Shown piece by piece: positions 11,540 through 23,252 of a DNA stretch of 64,000 nucleotides. Position 1 is the first letter of the stretch. Each line of letters opens with the position of its first letter. The translations under genes and the position numbers were made by a program. This DNA is from Rhexocercosporidium sp. MPI-PUGE-AT-0058. Its lineage: Eukaryota; Ascomycota; Leotiomycetes; Helotiales. The stretch covers positions 1,178,001-1,242,000 of the forward strand of contig JAGTJL010000012.1 in NCBI GenBank assembly GCA_020746875.1, in the 5' to 3' direction. Below the pieces are notes generated by a model. That model searched no databases, was not told the origin of the DNA, and saw only the letters and a list, made by a program, of their open reading frames with translations.

Positions 11540-14165
11540 TCAAACATTTCTCTCAGCATAGCTCTTAATCATACCTTCCAAGCTAGCGTCATATTCCACC
11601 AACGAAACCTTACCAGTTGCCTCGTCGAGCACTGTGTTGGCTTGCACAAACACCTTTCTTGGTTGCTTGTTTCTCAGAACTTCATTTCTAAGAGTCTCTC
11701 CCCACCATTTTGGCTCGACTTCTGTCATATGGGCATAGAGAGCAGTACCAGCCTCGAGATCAGCTGTCGACTTGTAGATGTGAAGCTTCTGAAGGTACGA
11801 CTCAACTGCCTTGCGTCCGACAGTCGTGATCTTGCTTCGGTCGAGTTTGATAGTGAGGTCTGATAGATCTTGATTCTTGTAGTCAAGCTTACAGAAGTCC
11901 TCAGGTGCCTCGAGGAAGCACTTCAAGATACTGAAACGAGCCTGGGAGTGAGCTTGTCCCCAACGCCTAGATTTAGGGTCCCACATCTCAAGCGATGCAA
12001 CTCCAGCCCGGGCCATGGAGAGGTAGGCTGCATAGAGTACATCCCCAGCCTCTCCGTCCATGTCTGGTGAGCCATCACCGAAGCCGAAGATCTTCAGAAT
12101 CTCGAAGTCACAAGACAGTGCCATGGCAACAGTCTCAGCTCGACATTCCTCGTAACTTGAAGCCACACTCCCAAAGACCGAGCCCCATGTTTGGCCTGGC
12201 TTATAATAGGTGGTGACTGGCTTGTTTGTGATGGGGCTGATAGGTGGGTTCTTGGGATCGAAGTTGAACTTTCCAGGCTCGGTTTCTTGAAGAAGCTTTC
12301 CAGTGCCATGGCCAAGCAATTCATGAATACCGACTTGAACCTAAATTGAGATCATGTCAATCAAGTGCTGCGATCAATATTTGGAAACAGTACTAAATAT
12401 TATGGGAAGGGAGGAGTAATCAAAGAGACCTGCACTGACTTCAAAAGCAGCATCACGATATTTCTGGTAGATGGCAAGATCTGCCTCAGAGATGAAAGGA
12501 ATCTTCTCATTGGGTGCCTTGGCACTGAGAACATTGCCCAAGCTGACATTCTTGAACCCTTCCGACTGACGAATATCATCGTAGTTTGGCTACTTGATAA
12601 TTAGCGAATCAATTCCGTGCAACCACTGTAGAGGAGAAAGGCAAATAGGGGCAGCAGAACTGACAATGTTAATTCCGGCAGGAATGCCAGAACCAGCGAA
12701 AGAAAGAACCTCCAAGCTAGTGAAGTCAGGGCTCAAGAATTTGTCTTTCTCGAACTCTGTTGACCACGGAAGCTTTGGAATCATAGCTTCAGCCGCATCA
12801 ACGAGAGATCCGAAAGCTCTTGTACGCTCCAGATTTACCATAGAAGCAAATCCTGCAAGACTGATTAGTTTTTCAAAAGCAAAAAATATTCACAGTATTT
12901 TTACATACCTTCCCATTCTCCACGGACACCATGAGGATCCTAGTACATAGTTAGTATTGTTGGAGGCCCTCAAAATTCTGATTTGATTGAATAGGGTTGC
13001 AACATACTCTGTACGTTTCCACAAAGCCAATATTCGACTCAACCATAGGGCCCTTGTCTCTGATCCAGTATCTCTGGGCATCCTTGAAAGCCTCAAGAGA
13101 TCCCTCCTCAAACGACTTGACATAAGCAAGTTGCATCTTCTTCTGGTTATCATTGGCAGCGTTTTCGGCAGCCTTCTTGTGATACTCGGCAATTAATGCC
13201 ATCTCCTTATGGTAGTCACCATAGACCAGCTTCAACCTCTTGCCCTTCACCGCGTCACCATCAAGGTCGAATTCTGTGGTCTTGCCAACATCTCCGCCTG
13301 CTTCTGGGACCTGCGTTACTGCAGATGCGATTAACAGGTCGAAGTTTCCGTCTGGGTTCTTTCTCAATCTTGTGTTTTCCTGCCACACAGTCAATCTTGG
13401 TTGTCCCAGAACGACTTTGGACGATATACACCTACCACAAGTAACCCGATCTTGCCCATGAAATCCGACACAGCACCAATTTCCGCCTTGGTAATTCCCT
13501 TGGAGTCGGGATAGTAGGTTGTCATATGGCCATCCTCCAAGTATCTATGGATTGTCAGCACTGGGTCCCAATGTACAGAGAAACACCTACCCCAAGTGCA
13601 TAATTCCAGAGTTGTCACTCGAGAATATAGCCCCATTGGTTGCCTTGTAATATTCCGCAGCTTTTGGAGCCGTAGCTGCCATAGAATCGAAAACCTTCTC
13701 GCTGCACCGTGGGACAAACTTGGCATCACCAAACCCCTTGTAGTTACCACAGTTGCCCAAGAACTGGGTAGCATATTCAAGGAATTGCTGCAATTCTTCA
13801 GCAGTGATCCCAGCTTTCTCCTGTAGAGCCCTCCAATCGCCATTTGTGGATTTGTATAGCTCGATTATGAAGTCGAAGATGCTTTCGGATTCGGGCGAGA
13901 CCTGGCGGAGGGTAATTCTAGTTCCTGTAAAGGCAGCTCTGAGCTCGTTATTAGCTTTTGCTTTGCAGACTTCAATAAGTTGGTTTGAGTTCGTAATTAA
14001 AAGTTACACCAGCTCTGACACCCGGGGAGCTTTTCCATACCTGCTTATGAAGTGGGCATAGCGAGCCTGTTGGTCAGTCAGCGCATCGAAGTGCTTCTTG
14101 ATCTCGAGGTTGACGGTGCTCGGCGGCGAGTCTGCCAGGAAGTTCTTGATTTCTTGGGCGTTCAT
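11540..14165 (-). CDS. Dipeptidyl peptidase III (zinc peptidase M49)
   Basis: Zinc exopeptidase that releases dipeptides from the N-terminus of short peptides (EC 3.4.14.4), mainly cytosolic. Exons on the minus strand: 14165-14041, 13938-13591, 13544-13436, 13379-13008, 12939-12909, 12852-12665, 12589-12440, 12340-11540; 2,124 nt, 707 aa, in frame throughout. The two family signatures are intact: HELLGH at residues 447-452 (two His ligands and the catalytic Glu) and EECRAE at 505-510 (third zinc ligand), almost the same positions as in human DPP3. Other matches include [17 protein letters not shown] and [20 protein letters not shown]. The start at 14165 ([10 protein letters not shown]) gives the usual length. 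The frame stays open upstream to an ATG at 14402, which would add 79 residues of basic, Ser-rich sequence. Confidence 0.96.
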
Positions 14166-14879
14166 TGTGAAGTTTCGTTGAAGGCTCGATAGTCTGGTCA
14201 GAGAGGATGGTGAGGCTGAGGGCATGACACGTCGTACTGTATCTGTGAAGAGGCTCCCTCTCTTACATGCAGGAGGAGGCCTCCCCCTCACTTTTAGCGC
14301 GAGGCTGACGAAGCGCGGGGCAGTGGTCAATGAGGCAGCCTTGTAACCGGCTGTCAGGGCCCATCTTGACATTCTCAGACTGTTGGAAGTTACAGTAATC
14401 AATGGGTCGACTTTTGCATCGTTTATTCACTTCACGGGCTCAATAATTTCCTCTTGTTTGGGACACGGGCCATTGGCAGCCTCAGCCATCTGCCTCGGCT
14501 CTTTCAGGTTCATACTGTACTGTAGATACTGTGGAAGTCTGTCTACACAGCCTTCCCTCCAAGAAGACAATGAAAGCATGAGTTTTCTGCATTCTAGATA
14601 AACAAACGACCCTTATGGCTGAAACGTGTGTAAATTCGACCCAGTCTTCTTATGTTATCCCTATACAGGCATACTAACCGCCATTCATATGTTTTCAAAC
14701 ACTTGACTTCACTACCTTGACTGGTTAGACTATCCGTGTACTATCCCACTCTCGTCCCAGGTAACAAGTACACAAAGCTATTCGCTTCAAAGTCTAGCAG
14801 CCTATCAACCTATAATCAATCTCGCGCAAAGTCACGAAACCTTTCGAAACATTTATCGAAATCCAAGAAACCTTTCATA
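14166..14879. promoter_or_regulatory. Divergent promoter region, DPP III and DUF1989 gene
   Basis: 714 bp between divergent start codons. The left 240 bp may encode a DPP III N-terminal extension. A TACTGTACTGTA repeat lies at 14513-14524. No other gene seen. Confidence 0.45.
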
Positions 14880-15971
14880 ATGACCGCCCGAATTCCCAAT
14901 CCTCCAGCCTATCCCTCCACTGATAGCACCGTCTTGTATGGAGACAAAGACTTGTACGCAAGGATAGGGAAAGTTGCCGAGCAAGATGGAGGAAAGACTC
15001 TAGTTGAGCAATTTGAAATCCCAATCAGAAGTGGCAAAGCCTGGGTAGTCAAGAAAGGTTTGTGACTTTTTCCGTTATCCAGACCTACCGATCTGTCTTT
15101 CTTTAACTATGTATCTGACCCATCATAGGACAACTCTGTGTTCTGTCCACGCCTCAAGGGCCGCAAGTCGGAGATCTGAATATCTTCTCTCTTCACAATC
15201 CTCGAGAACACTTCTGGGCTGCTCGGACTAGACAGCTACACGCATCACATGTTTCTGTGGGTGATAGGCTATGGTCCAATCTCCCGTATCTGAGACCTCT
15301 GGTTACTATTGTCGCGGACAGTCTGAAAGATTACGGCGTGGATGAAGTTGGTGGCCGATGCCACGATTTACTAGGAACAAGGTAAGCGATATCGGGCGAA
15401 ACAGACAGACCAATAGCGTGTACTAAGTGAGAAATAGATGTGATCCTTACGGTCTGTCCTATGTTCGGTATATGAAAAGCATACACTCACTAGTGATAGT
15501 GGACAATCTTCTGAGTGGAGATGACTTCGACTACCATTGCCACTCCAACCTCGTCAGAGCTGTCCTCCCTTATGGACTTACTGAATCAGACGTCCACGAT
15601 GTTCTGAATGTGTTCCAAGTGACCAGACTAAACGAGGACGGAAAGTATTGCATGTCAGTTTCCTCACACTTATGACATGGCCAGAGTTGATATGATATAG
15701 GGAGACTTGCCCAGCGAAGCCTGGAGAGTACTTTACTTTCTTCGCTGAGACTGATATCCTGTGTGCGATGTCAACTTGCCCAGGTGGCGACCTTTCAGTC
15801 TATGGATGGGGTGGAGACTCAGCTCAGCGGATGTTGGATACTTGCCGACCGCTTGGAGTGACAGTATATGACATTGCGGAGAAGGACGAAGTATTGAAAG
15901 GATGGAAGGAAAGTGAGCCAGCCCGTTACAGGGGAATGCATGGAATAAAGATCCCAGTATGGGGACAATGA
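14880..15971 (+). CDS. DUF1989 / urea carboxylase-associated family protein
   Basis: Exons: 14880-15057, 15129-15381, 15438-15653, 15701-15971; 918 nt, 305 aa. The sequence matches the DUF1989 family, called urea-carboxylase-associated in bacteria, where members sit beside urea carboxylase and allophanate hydrolase; the reaction is not well established. Seen here are the GDLNIFSLHN and HASHVSVGDRLWSNL-type segments, CHDLLGTRCDPYG, FDYHCHSNLVRAVLPYG and the C-terminal STCPGGDLSVYGWGG, with several conserved His and Cys residues that could bind metal. ATG 14880 is the first in frame. The gene runs toward the Asp/Glu racemase-like gene 162 bp away, which suggests a link in nitrogen or carboxylate catabolism (inference). 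Confidence 0.85.
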
Positions 15972-16133
15972 AGAACTGAGCGACCAAGGTAGAGAGATAT
16001 GCTTACCAACCAATTGTCTCCATCGACTTTGAGAAATTGAAAGGCAAGAATGTGTATCCTTTACAAAAGATTAAGGCATTAAGTACACATGTTGCATCAA
16101 TTTACTGATAGTCAGGTCCTCATAATGTTCAAT

Positions 16134-16880
16134 TCAGCTCTTCTTGAAAATTATGCCCCAACCTTCAAGACCCGTCATATCAACTTCGCACACCCTCAAC
16201 ATATCCCATACGACAGTCATAACGGTATCAAAGACCGGGACACCATGCTTCTTCTCCCAGACTTCCACCCTTTGTGCAGCAATGAGATTCGTGCAGAACG
16301 TCGTAACAGCATCTACCTTCCCAGCAACGACTTCGTTCACAAGGCCATCCAAGACATCCTCACTAATGGCAGCAATGTCATTGTTTTTCTGCACCCTCAA
16401 ATGCCGCTCCATCTCTTCCCCAATTTTAACACCTATAGCCTTATAATTCATCACAATAGCAGCCTGGACATCGTCAACGTATGGAGTCACCAATCCCAGG
16501 CTCATGACCCCCCATATCCCCAACGCCTTATTCAGTGCCAAAACACTAGTTGTAGCCTTGATACCCGTCTTCTTCTCGATCTCCTCGCACAGCGCGACGT
16601 CTTTATCAAAGCCTAGCCACCCCGCTGCGGTTCCAGACCACCCGATGACATCCACTTGGGCATGAGCGAGTAATTCTGCTGCGGCGAGTATGGGCGGGAG
16701 TTCGAATTGGCCGAGGGCAGACGGGGCGAGGGAGATCGTCGTGACTGCAAATCGGGAGAAGTGGACTGTGATGTGGTGCCCGAGTTGGGTGTTGATGCTG
16801 TTGATGATGGATTGTGTGAGGGGTTCCAGGGCTGTATTAGATGAGGGGACGAGAATGCCCAATCGGAGACGTCTGGACAT
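16134..16880 (-). CDS. Asp/Glu racemase superfamily, maleate isomerase / arylmalonate decarboxylase-like
   Basis: Intronless, 248 aa. The fold signature is the N-terminal GILVPSSNTALEP with the conserved SNT, then GWSGTAAGWLG at 80-90, TSVLALNKAL, GLVTPY and AVTTFCTNLIAAQR with Cys196. The superfamily uses one or two cysteines for proton transfer. Here the first cysteine position is occupied by the SGTAA segment and only Cys196 remains, which resembles arylmalonate decarboxylases more than two-cysteine racemases or maleate isomerases. A racemase, cis-trans isomerase or decarboxylase role cannot be separated by eye. The gene converges on the DUF1989 gene. Confidence 0.85.
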   Translation of the reverse strand: MSRRLRLGILVPSSNTALEPLTQSIINSINTQLGHHITVHFSRFAVTTISLAPSALGQFELPPILAAAELLAHAQVDVIGWSGTAAGWLGFDKDVALCEEIEKKTGIKATTSVLALNKALGIWGVMSLGLVTPYVDDVQAAIVMNYKAIGVKIGEEMERHLRVQKNNDIAAISEDVLDGLVNEVVAGKVDAVTTFCTNLIAAQRVEVWEKKHGVPVFDTVMTVVWDMLRVCEVDMTGLEGWGIIFKKS

Positions 16881-17351
16881 TTTGAAATTGTAGAGGTGAG
16901 GATGAGAGACGGAGAGAGATATTCAGAAGGGGGAGGAGGAAAGAAAGAGTGGCGAATATAAAGGGATCTTTGCCTCAATACTCTGCTTTCCCTCGTTCCG
17001 CGTTCGAGTATCGACAGGAGTACTCACGCAAACTCAATGGCTTACGATGGCCTCGAGTCCGCACTTCAACTAATCTGGATATTGCTAACGAAAGATCATG
17101 ATCGCTGCCGTCAAATGACGCTGTAGGTAACCTAGAGTTGTTACGATGGGTACAACACTTGTGATGTTCTATGTACCAAAGCAGAGGAGAAGCGCCGAGG
17201 CGCGTGTCTCGAACAATGCCAAGATAATGCTTTTTGTGGCTGAATTAGACTTCTACCACTTGGCCTTTACCTCAACCACAGCACCATCCTAACATTCCTC
17301 AAGGAACAGGAGACAGACAGCCATGCCTTGGACCCGAAATATATCGATAGG
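16881..17351. other. Intergenic, divergent promoters
   Basis: 471 bp between the racemase-like start and the GH125 start. No gene. A TTG-initiated frame extension at 17328 is not a credible eukaryotic start. Confidence 0.5.
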
Positions 17352-19571
17352 ATGAGGCGTATACAACAGAGAGTCGCAGGCGTTGCTCTCCTCATTTCCC
17401 TTATCCTCTTCTATGTTTGGTATAACGGCGAGACTGAAGTCAACGTGATCACGTACCCCCGTCCCGAAACCGAAACCGAAAATACCGTCAAAGATGGCCT
17501 GTCAATTGCAATCCCGACGAGCATTCTACATGCAGAGGAGCCAACTGTAACTTCTGTCACCGTCCCTGAAGTTTCTCAATATGAAACCATCGAGACGGCA
17601 TTACCAGAACCACAATTGACTCATCCAACACCATCATCAAGTCCAGTTCTGAGTCTAGAGCCCTCGCATTCTCCACCGGCAGAATGTGTGGGCTACGAAA
17701 CTCTTCAAAGGAGCCGCCAGAAGCCGTGGTCAGAAGGCTCAAGGCAATTCCCTTATTCTCGGCCAGCCCCTGAATGTCGAACGTTCAATCTACCAGCTAT
17801 GGAGAAACTGATTGAGAAAATGAAGGGTGTTATCAAGGATCCGGATCTCTTCAGGTTGTTTGAAAATAGCTACCCAAATACTCTTGATACTATGATCAAG
17901 TGGAGAGGATATGCCAAGAAAGTTGGAGAAGATGGCGTTGAAGGGAATGTCACGGATGAGGAATTAACTTATGTTATCACTGGTGATGTATGGACACCAA
18001 TTCAGGGAACAACTTACAACCAAAACTCCAAGGCAACTGACATGACTTAGATTGATGCTATGTGGCTACGAGATTCAGCATCACAAGTGCTCTCGTACCT
18101 GCCCCTTCTTGAAGCATCACCCGAAAAGGACTCACTTGCGAGTCTGTGGCGAGGGCTAATCAATATTCATGCTCGATATATAATCATCTCGCCTTATTGT
18201 CACAGCTTCCAACCGCCGCCAGAATCTGGTGTTCCTCCTACTCACAATGGGGCATACAGTCAGAATCATCCCATGCCACCCTATGACCCGATTAAAGTAT
18301 TTGATTGCAAGTGGGAACTGGATTCCCTAGCTTCTTTCCTTCAGATATCAGTGGCTTACTATGAACGTACCAAAGAGTAAGTTCGGTCAAGTCTCTGTTT
18401 CTCCGCTTGAAATCACCTGAAGATTCTCGTTGATCCTCGTAAGTTCTGAAGCTAATTTTTCAAAGCATCGAATTCTTCCAGAAGTATAATTGGATCCCTG
18501 CAGTGAAAGCTGCTGTAGATGCAGCGGGAGCCATGAGACTAGGCACTTACTCCAAAGATGGGAAAGTCGAGAAGTCGGCATGGACATTTACCGGCTGGAC
18601 GAACAGAGGATCAGAAACTCTCACGAATGACGGTCTCGGAAACCCTACCAAAGAGAACGGAATGGTCAGAACTGCTTTCCGACCTTCCGACGACGCTTGT
18701 ATCTACCAGCTATTGGTCCCAGCCAACATGATGTGGGCGAAATATCTCGAGGACGGGTCTTTGATCATGGAGCATCTGACAGGAGATGATGCCAAGAACC
18801 TCACCACCGCAATGCGGGACTTTGCCTATGGGATCCGGAGGGGGATTGATCAAGATGCTATCGTGCACCATCGTGATTTCGGAGATGTTTTCGCATATGA
18901 GATCGATGGATATGGGGGCTCGAACTTGATGGACGATGCCAATGTGCCCTCGTTGCTAGCGATGCCTCTTTGGAACTACTCGGAATCTGCTTTCAAGATA
19001 CCGCCACCTGCACAGGGAGAGAAGCCCAAGGACTACAACGAGATATATGCCAATACTCGGCGATTTGTTCTGAGCGACAGCAACCCGTACTTTATGAAGG
19101 GCCCGGTTATCTCAGCTATTGGTGGGCCGCATGTTGGACCTGGCAAGGCGTGGCCGATGGCTGCTATAATCCGAGCGCTTACCTCGTTTTCTACTCTCGC
19201 TTCATCTCCAACAAACAGCCTTGACAAGGTGTCAAAGAAGGATATCGAAGAGGAGGTCAAGCAGCAAATTGGTATGGTGCTGAATTCAACAGATGGATCA
19301 GGAGGTATGTTCCTTGTTTCCTTGAATATTCTTTTGGATGTTATGGAAGGCCAGAAGATTATCACAATTCTCTTTGTTAATCATCTATGGATCGTACTAA
19401 CGCGCCAACTTAGTTATACACGAAAGCGTAGATACGTTCGACCAACACCTGTGGAGCAGAGCATGGTTCGGATGGGCCAATGGTTTGTTCGGAGAGCTGA
19501 TGATCAAGGTTGCTGAGGAAGATCAAAAAGATGGGAGGACGCCCGGCTGGCTTGGAGAAAGCTGGCAGTAG
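17352..19571 (+). CDS. GH125 exo-alpha-1,6-mannosidase with N-terminal membrane anchor
   Basis: Glycoside hydrolase family 125 (formerly DUF1237), which removes terminal alpha-1,6-linked mannose. Exons: 17352-17987, 18051-18376, 18466-19304, 19414-19571; 1,959 nt, 652 aa. The N-terminus, [10 protein letters not shown] followed by a hydrophobic stretch of about 17 residues, is a type II signal anchor. A Thr/Pro/Ser/Glu-rich stem to about residue 105 follows. The catalytic domain shows [85 protein letters not shown] and the C-terminal [21 protein letters not shown] Golgi or secretory location and a role in N-glycan or mannan trimming are inferred from the anchor. The ATG at 17352 is the first in frame. 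Confidence 0.93.
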
Positions 19572-20611
19572 AGGAGTCTTGCTTTTTGCATTGCATTGGG
19601 ATTGTATCGTAAAGATCGCCTCGACTTTTGGCTGTGGAGTTGGTGGTAAATGAGCATTTGTTATCGTCGTCGTCAAGTTACTCCTTTCCTTTGTCTCAAC
19701 CGTCAAGAAGACCTTCAAGTAATCAGCAAGATCGATGGCCCTCGTTCCTTCCGCCCAAGACCCCCAAACTTCTTCAAGAGAAAGCAACCGGTTCTCAAAA
19801 TCTTCGCAATTTGGATTTCATTTCCATTACGTCGCAAGCCATTAGGTTATCAAAGCCATTATGCCAATACTGCACCTTTCTGCTCTTCCCTCGCTTGGAC
19901 ACGGGATTTGCACAGGCTCAGCCGCTTTGTGGCCACCAAATTTCGGTGAGCGGTTCCGGTGCAACGACAGCTCAGCACCGCCACTGAATAATGCCTCGAG
20001 CCAGTCATTGGTGCCACAGGAGTTTGCCGCGTTACTTTTGTGCGCCTCTGTCGTCGCTCCCTCCGGTTTGCTTTGAGATGAGACACTTCCCCCTTCTGCA
20101 CACGGGTGGTGTACGAGTCCAGTCGACTCGGCCAGCAGCGAGCCTCAGTAGAAAGGGTAATGACCAAAAGAATTACTTCAATTTAAATTGTAGAATTTGG
20201 TGAGTTTGGTGATACTGAGTAACTGGCAACAAGGGCGAACGGGTATATGATCGAAGCCTTCGAAAGGACTGGTCTCAACAATTCACAAGCCGCACTTCCA
20301 GACCTCGAGTCACAGATCCGACGCCATGTTCGAGTTGCGGGTGCACACAGTGCCTTGTGCAACATCATTGCTGAACAACACCCCATGATTTGTTCAAGTG
20401 GAGGCTGAGTTATGGGTTATGGCGGGTACGTCCAGTTTTTGGCGCCCGGGTTAGGCTCTTCTGGTGCAGGTCAACTCAGTGGGTGCAGGATCTTCGTGAA
20501 ACCCTCAGCCTCACGCTGCCAGTCAACGTATACAAGATTGGATCTCCGCACTTCTCACAATGCATTGTTTGTTTCTTTGTTATCCACCTTTCTATTTTCT
20601 ATATTCTGACA
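19572..20611. other. Intergenic, about 1 kb
   Basis: 3' flank of GH125 and promoter of the caspase-like gene. Open frames at 19628-19987 and 20390-20611 lack an ATG start of their own. Nothing else seen. Confidence 0.5.
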
Positions 20612-23252
20612 ATGGCTTCCGCCTGCGTCGATACTTATCTTGCTCCTTTGGATGATTGCAGCATACCCGTTTTGGTGAAGACGACGACGGGCAGCGACAA
20701 GGCTCCAGTCCAAGCTGCCCCTGTCACTCATGCCGAAAGTGTGCTCAACGCTATACTCAATCTTCTGGAAAGAAATGAGAACAATTATAACCTGAACCAG
20801 GCCCAAGCCTTGACGCTGCCAGTAAATGGCCCCGATGTTGACGACTTGTTGGGCTCTTCCCTCGAAGTCGACCACAATGCCCAGCTCGTCTCAGAAATCC
20901 GAGCCGTAGCAAAAGACTTCTTGGGCAAACAAGGACAGATTCCGCGAAGTGGAGTTGAGAACGGGGAAATTGAATTACCTCAAGTTAATATGCATGGGCA
21001 ACTACCACTTATTCAACGTGTAAGTCTCTACCGAACAGAATTTGAGCCGATTGCTAAGTCAATCAGGTTTCCGATACCGAAACAGATCCTTTAGACATAC
21101 AGCTCAGCCACAGGAAACCATCCTCAATCCGCACGGACGAACACGTAGATAATTTCGATGATTTTGTGAATGATATGATGATTGCTGGACGAAGGAGCAG
21201 GACGCGAAAGCCTCGCTACAACAGAGTTCAAGCGCTTTTGATCAGCTGGAAAGAAGATGAAGACGAAAATGCCGAGGAAGTGTTACTAATGAACAAGACG
21301 ATCGAAGCAGAGGTGCGGACGGTTCATGACTTGCTTGAACATAAGCTCAACTTCTCGGTCGATCGATTTGCAATTCCAATCGTGGACGAACGCAACAGGT
21401 CGGTGAACTCGCAGAACAAACTACTTGCTAAGATCACGAATTTTGTGGACAAATATGAGGACGAAGGAACCCTCCTTATCATCTACTATAACGGGCATGG
21501 CTCGTATTGGGATAATTCATGCTATTGGCATCCGTAAGTCCCATGCTATCTACGATTTATCTGCGCTCATCGACTAATATGTGGAACAGGACAGAAGAGG
21601 CTGCAGAACTATACTCCGGCTTCAATCCGTGAGTCTCCTATCCTCTTACCTGAAATAATTAATAATAATACTATCCCAGAACGCGTGAGCGGCGAGGACC
21701 AACATTGGAGTGGAATCCCATACAAAATAGCATCTGCACCAAAGCAGATGTTCTCATCATCTTAGATTGCTGCTACTCCGGCGCCTCTTTAACCCAAGCA
21801 AAAGGCCCTCGAACAACTACAGAGATACTCACAGCCTGCGGTAAAGCTCAGAAGACACCAGCTGGGCCCAACTCTTTCAGCATGAGACTTGTTGACTCTA
21901 TGAATGAGCTCTTGAGGACCAAGCCAACATTCCCTATTACCGAGCTATACAGCCACATTCTTGGTTCAAATCTGAAGCCGGATCCGTTGCATGTGATACG
22001 CGGACCTGGAAGTATTGTCATTGAGCGTCAACCTGGTAACGAGAGCTCAGATCTGGAATTGCAAGTCCCAACCATCCTAGATCGCCGGGTGTCCACTAGC
22101 TCCAGCACATCCGCGAACGACCACAATTCCGAGTTCTCAGGGAATCTCGATACGCCAGGAGGAGCACTCACCGACCTTTCAAGCGTCAGTTCCAATAGCT
22201 CCAGGCTAGTCATTTTGGCCATCAGAGTAAAGGAAGATGTCAAACCAAGTGCTGCAAATTGGACCGAATGCATTCGAGCGTTTCCTGACGAAGTGGAGGG
22301 ACTTGAATCTGTCAGGGTCGAGGCAGCATTTCCCACGGGCTCTACAATGTTGATTGTGTCCATGCCCATCTCTCTCTGGCTACTCCTTCCAGAAAATCCG
22401 GCATACACATTCCTCGGCTTCGTTAAAGGTAGTAATTTCGTTGTACCGAGGCCTTTACACCCTGCCGTCGAAAGTCCGAGAGAACCAGCACCCCAAAAGC
22501 AGACAGACTCAAATGAAATCACCTTCAAGACGAAAGAAGAAGCAGATATTGTCCATCAACTCATAGCAGCCATGCTAACCTTCTTCCAATCAACAAAAGC
22601 ACACCCCTATATGACTTCCAAGCGGGCTGGGAAGTTCCAACAAATCGCCACCAAAATCGGTTTCCACACCACCAAAACCGAACCGGATTCTCGTCTCGAA
22701 GTCATCAGGCACATCGTACAGAGACTTGTGCTGGTGCGCGACGAGAAAGGCGAATACACGAGCATGAGCTACGACCTGCGTCTCACGGAAGTGAAACAGC
22801 TGTTCGAATTGACCAAGAATTCTGTAAAAGAGACCATACACAAGGTCAATCCTAAGAACAATGATCTCGCAGCCACAATCACAGAGTTTGAACGGCTGGA
22901 AAACAAAGTGTTGACCAAGCTCGAAGCGGAGAAGAGGACGAGGACGAAGCAGCTTGAAGACACGAGATCGGCGGTGAAAACTCACGCGCTACCACGTTCT
23001 AATGGCTCGGGATTCACGCAAGTCCCGGAGATGATCCCGGAGGAAAGAGAAGATGCTGGTGTGAAACGTGTTTCGAGGACTGATTCCGGAACATCAGATA
23101 AGAGGGTTGCGAGGACGAATTCAATGCTTGCTGCTATGAGGCCGAAAAGTTGGGGCAGGAAGTCTTCTTCAATGAGCGGTAGGGAGATCTTGAGAGGTCC
23201 GTCGCAGGGGCCAGAGAGTTTGGTTTCAATGTCGCCTGCTGTTGCTGTATGA
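20612..23252 (+). CDS. Caspase-fold (peptidase C14-like) protein with long C-terminal extension
   Basis: Exons: 20612-21019, 21067-21533, 21590-21628, 21680-23252; 2,487 nt, 828 aa. A caspase-like core occupies about residues 190-420. It shows YNRVQALLISW (first strand), TLLIIYYNGHGS with catalytic His280, and VLIILDCCYSGASL with the catalytic dyad cysteine, probably Cys336. An N-terminal 190 residues have no known domain. After the core comes LVILAIRVKEDVKPSAANW to FLGFVKGSNFV (about 470-555), a beta-rich module I cannot name, then a helical, probably coiled-coil region (about 685-735), then a basic Ser-rich tail. It is unlike the compact metacaspases and closer to the larger fungal C14 proteins that have been proposed to act in heterokaryon incompatibility or stress-induced death; that role is inference. 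Confidence 0.85.

Noticed and set aside
17328..17351. TTG-initiated extension of the GH125 protein
   Set aside because: TTG is not a normal start in fungi, and the ATG at 17352 gives a good signal anchor.
22028..22528. 166-codon frame antisense to the caspase-like gene
   Set aside because: Mirror of a strongly supported exon on the other strand.
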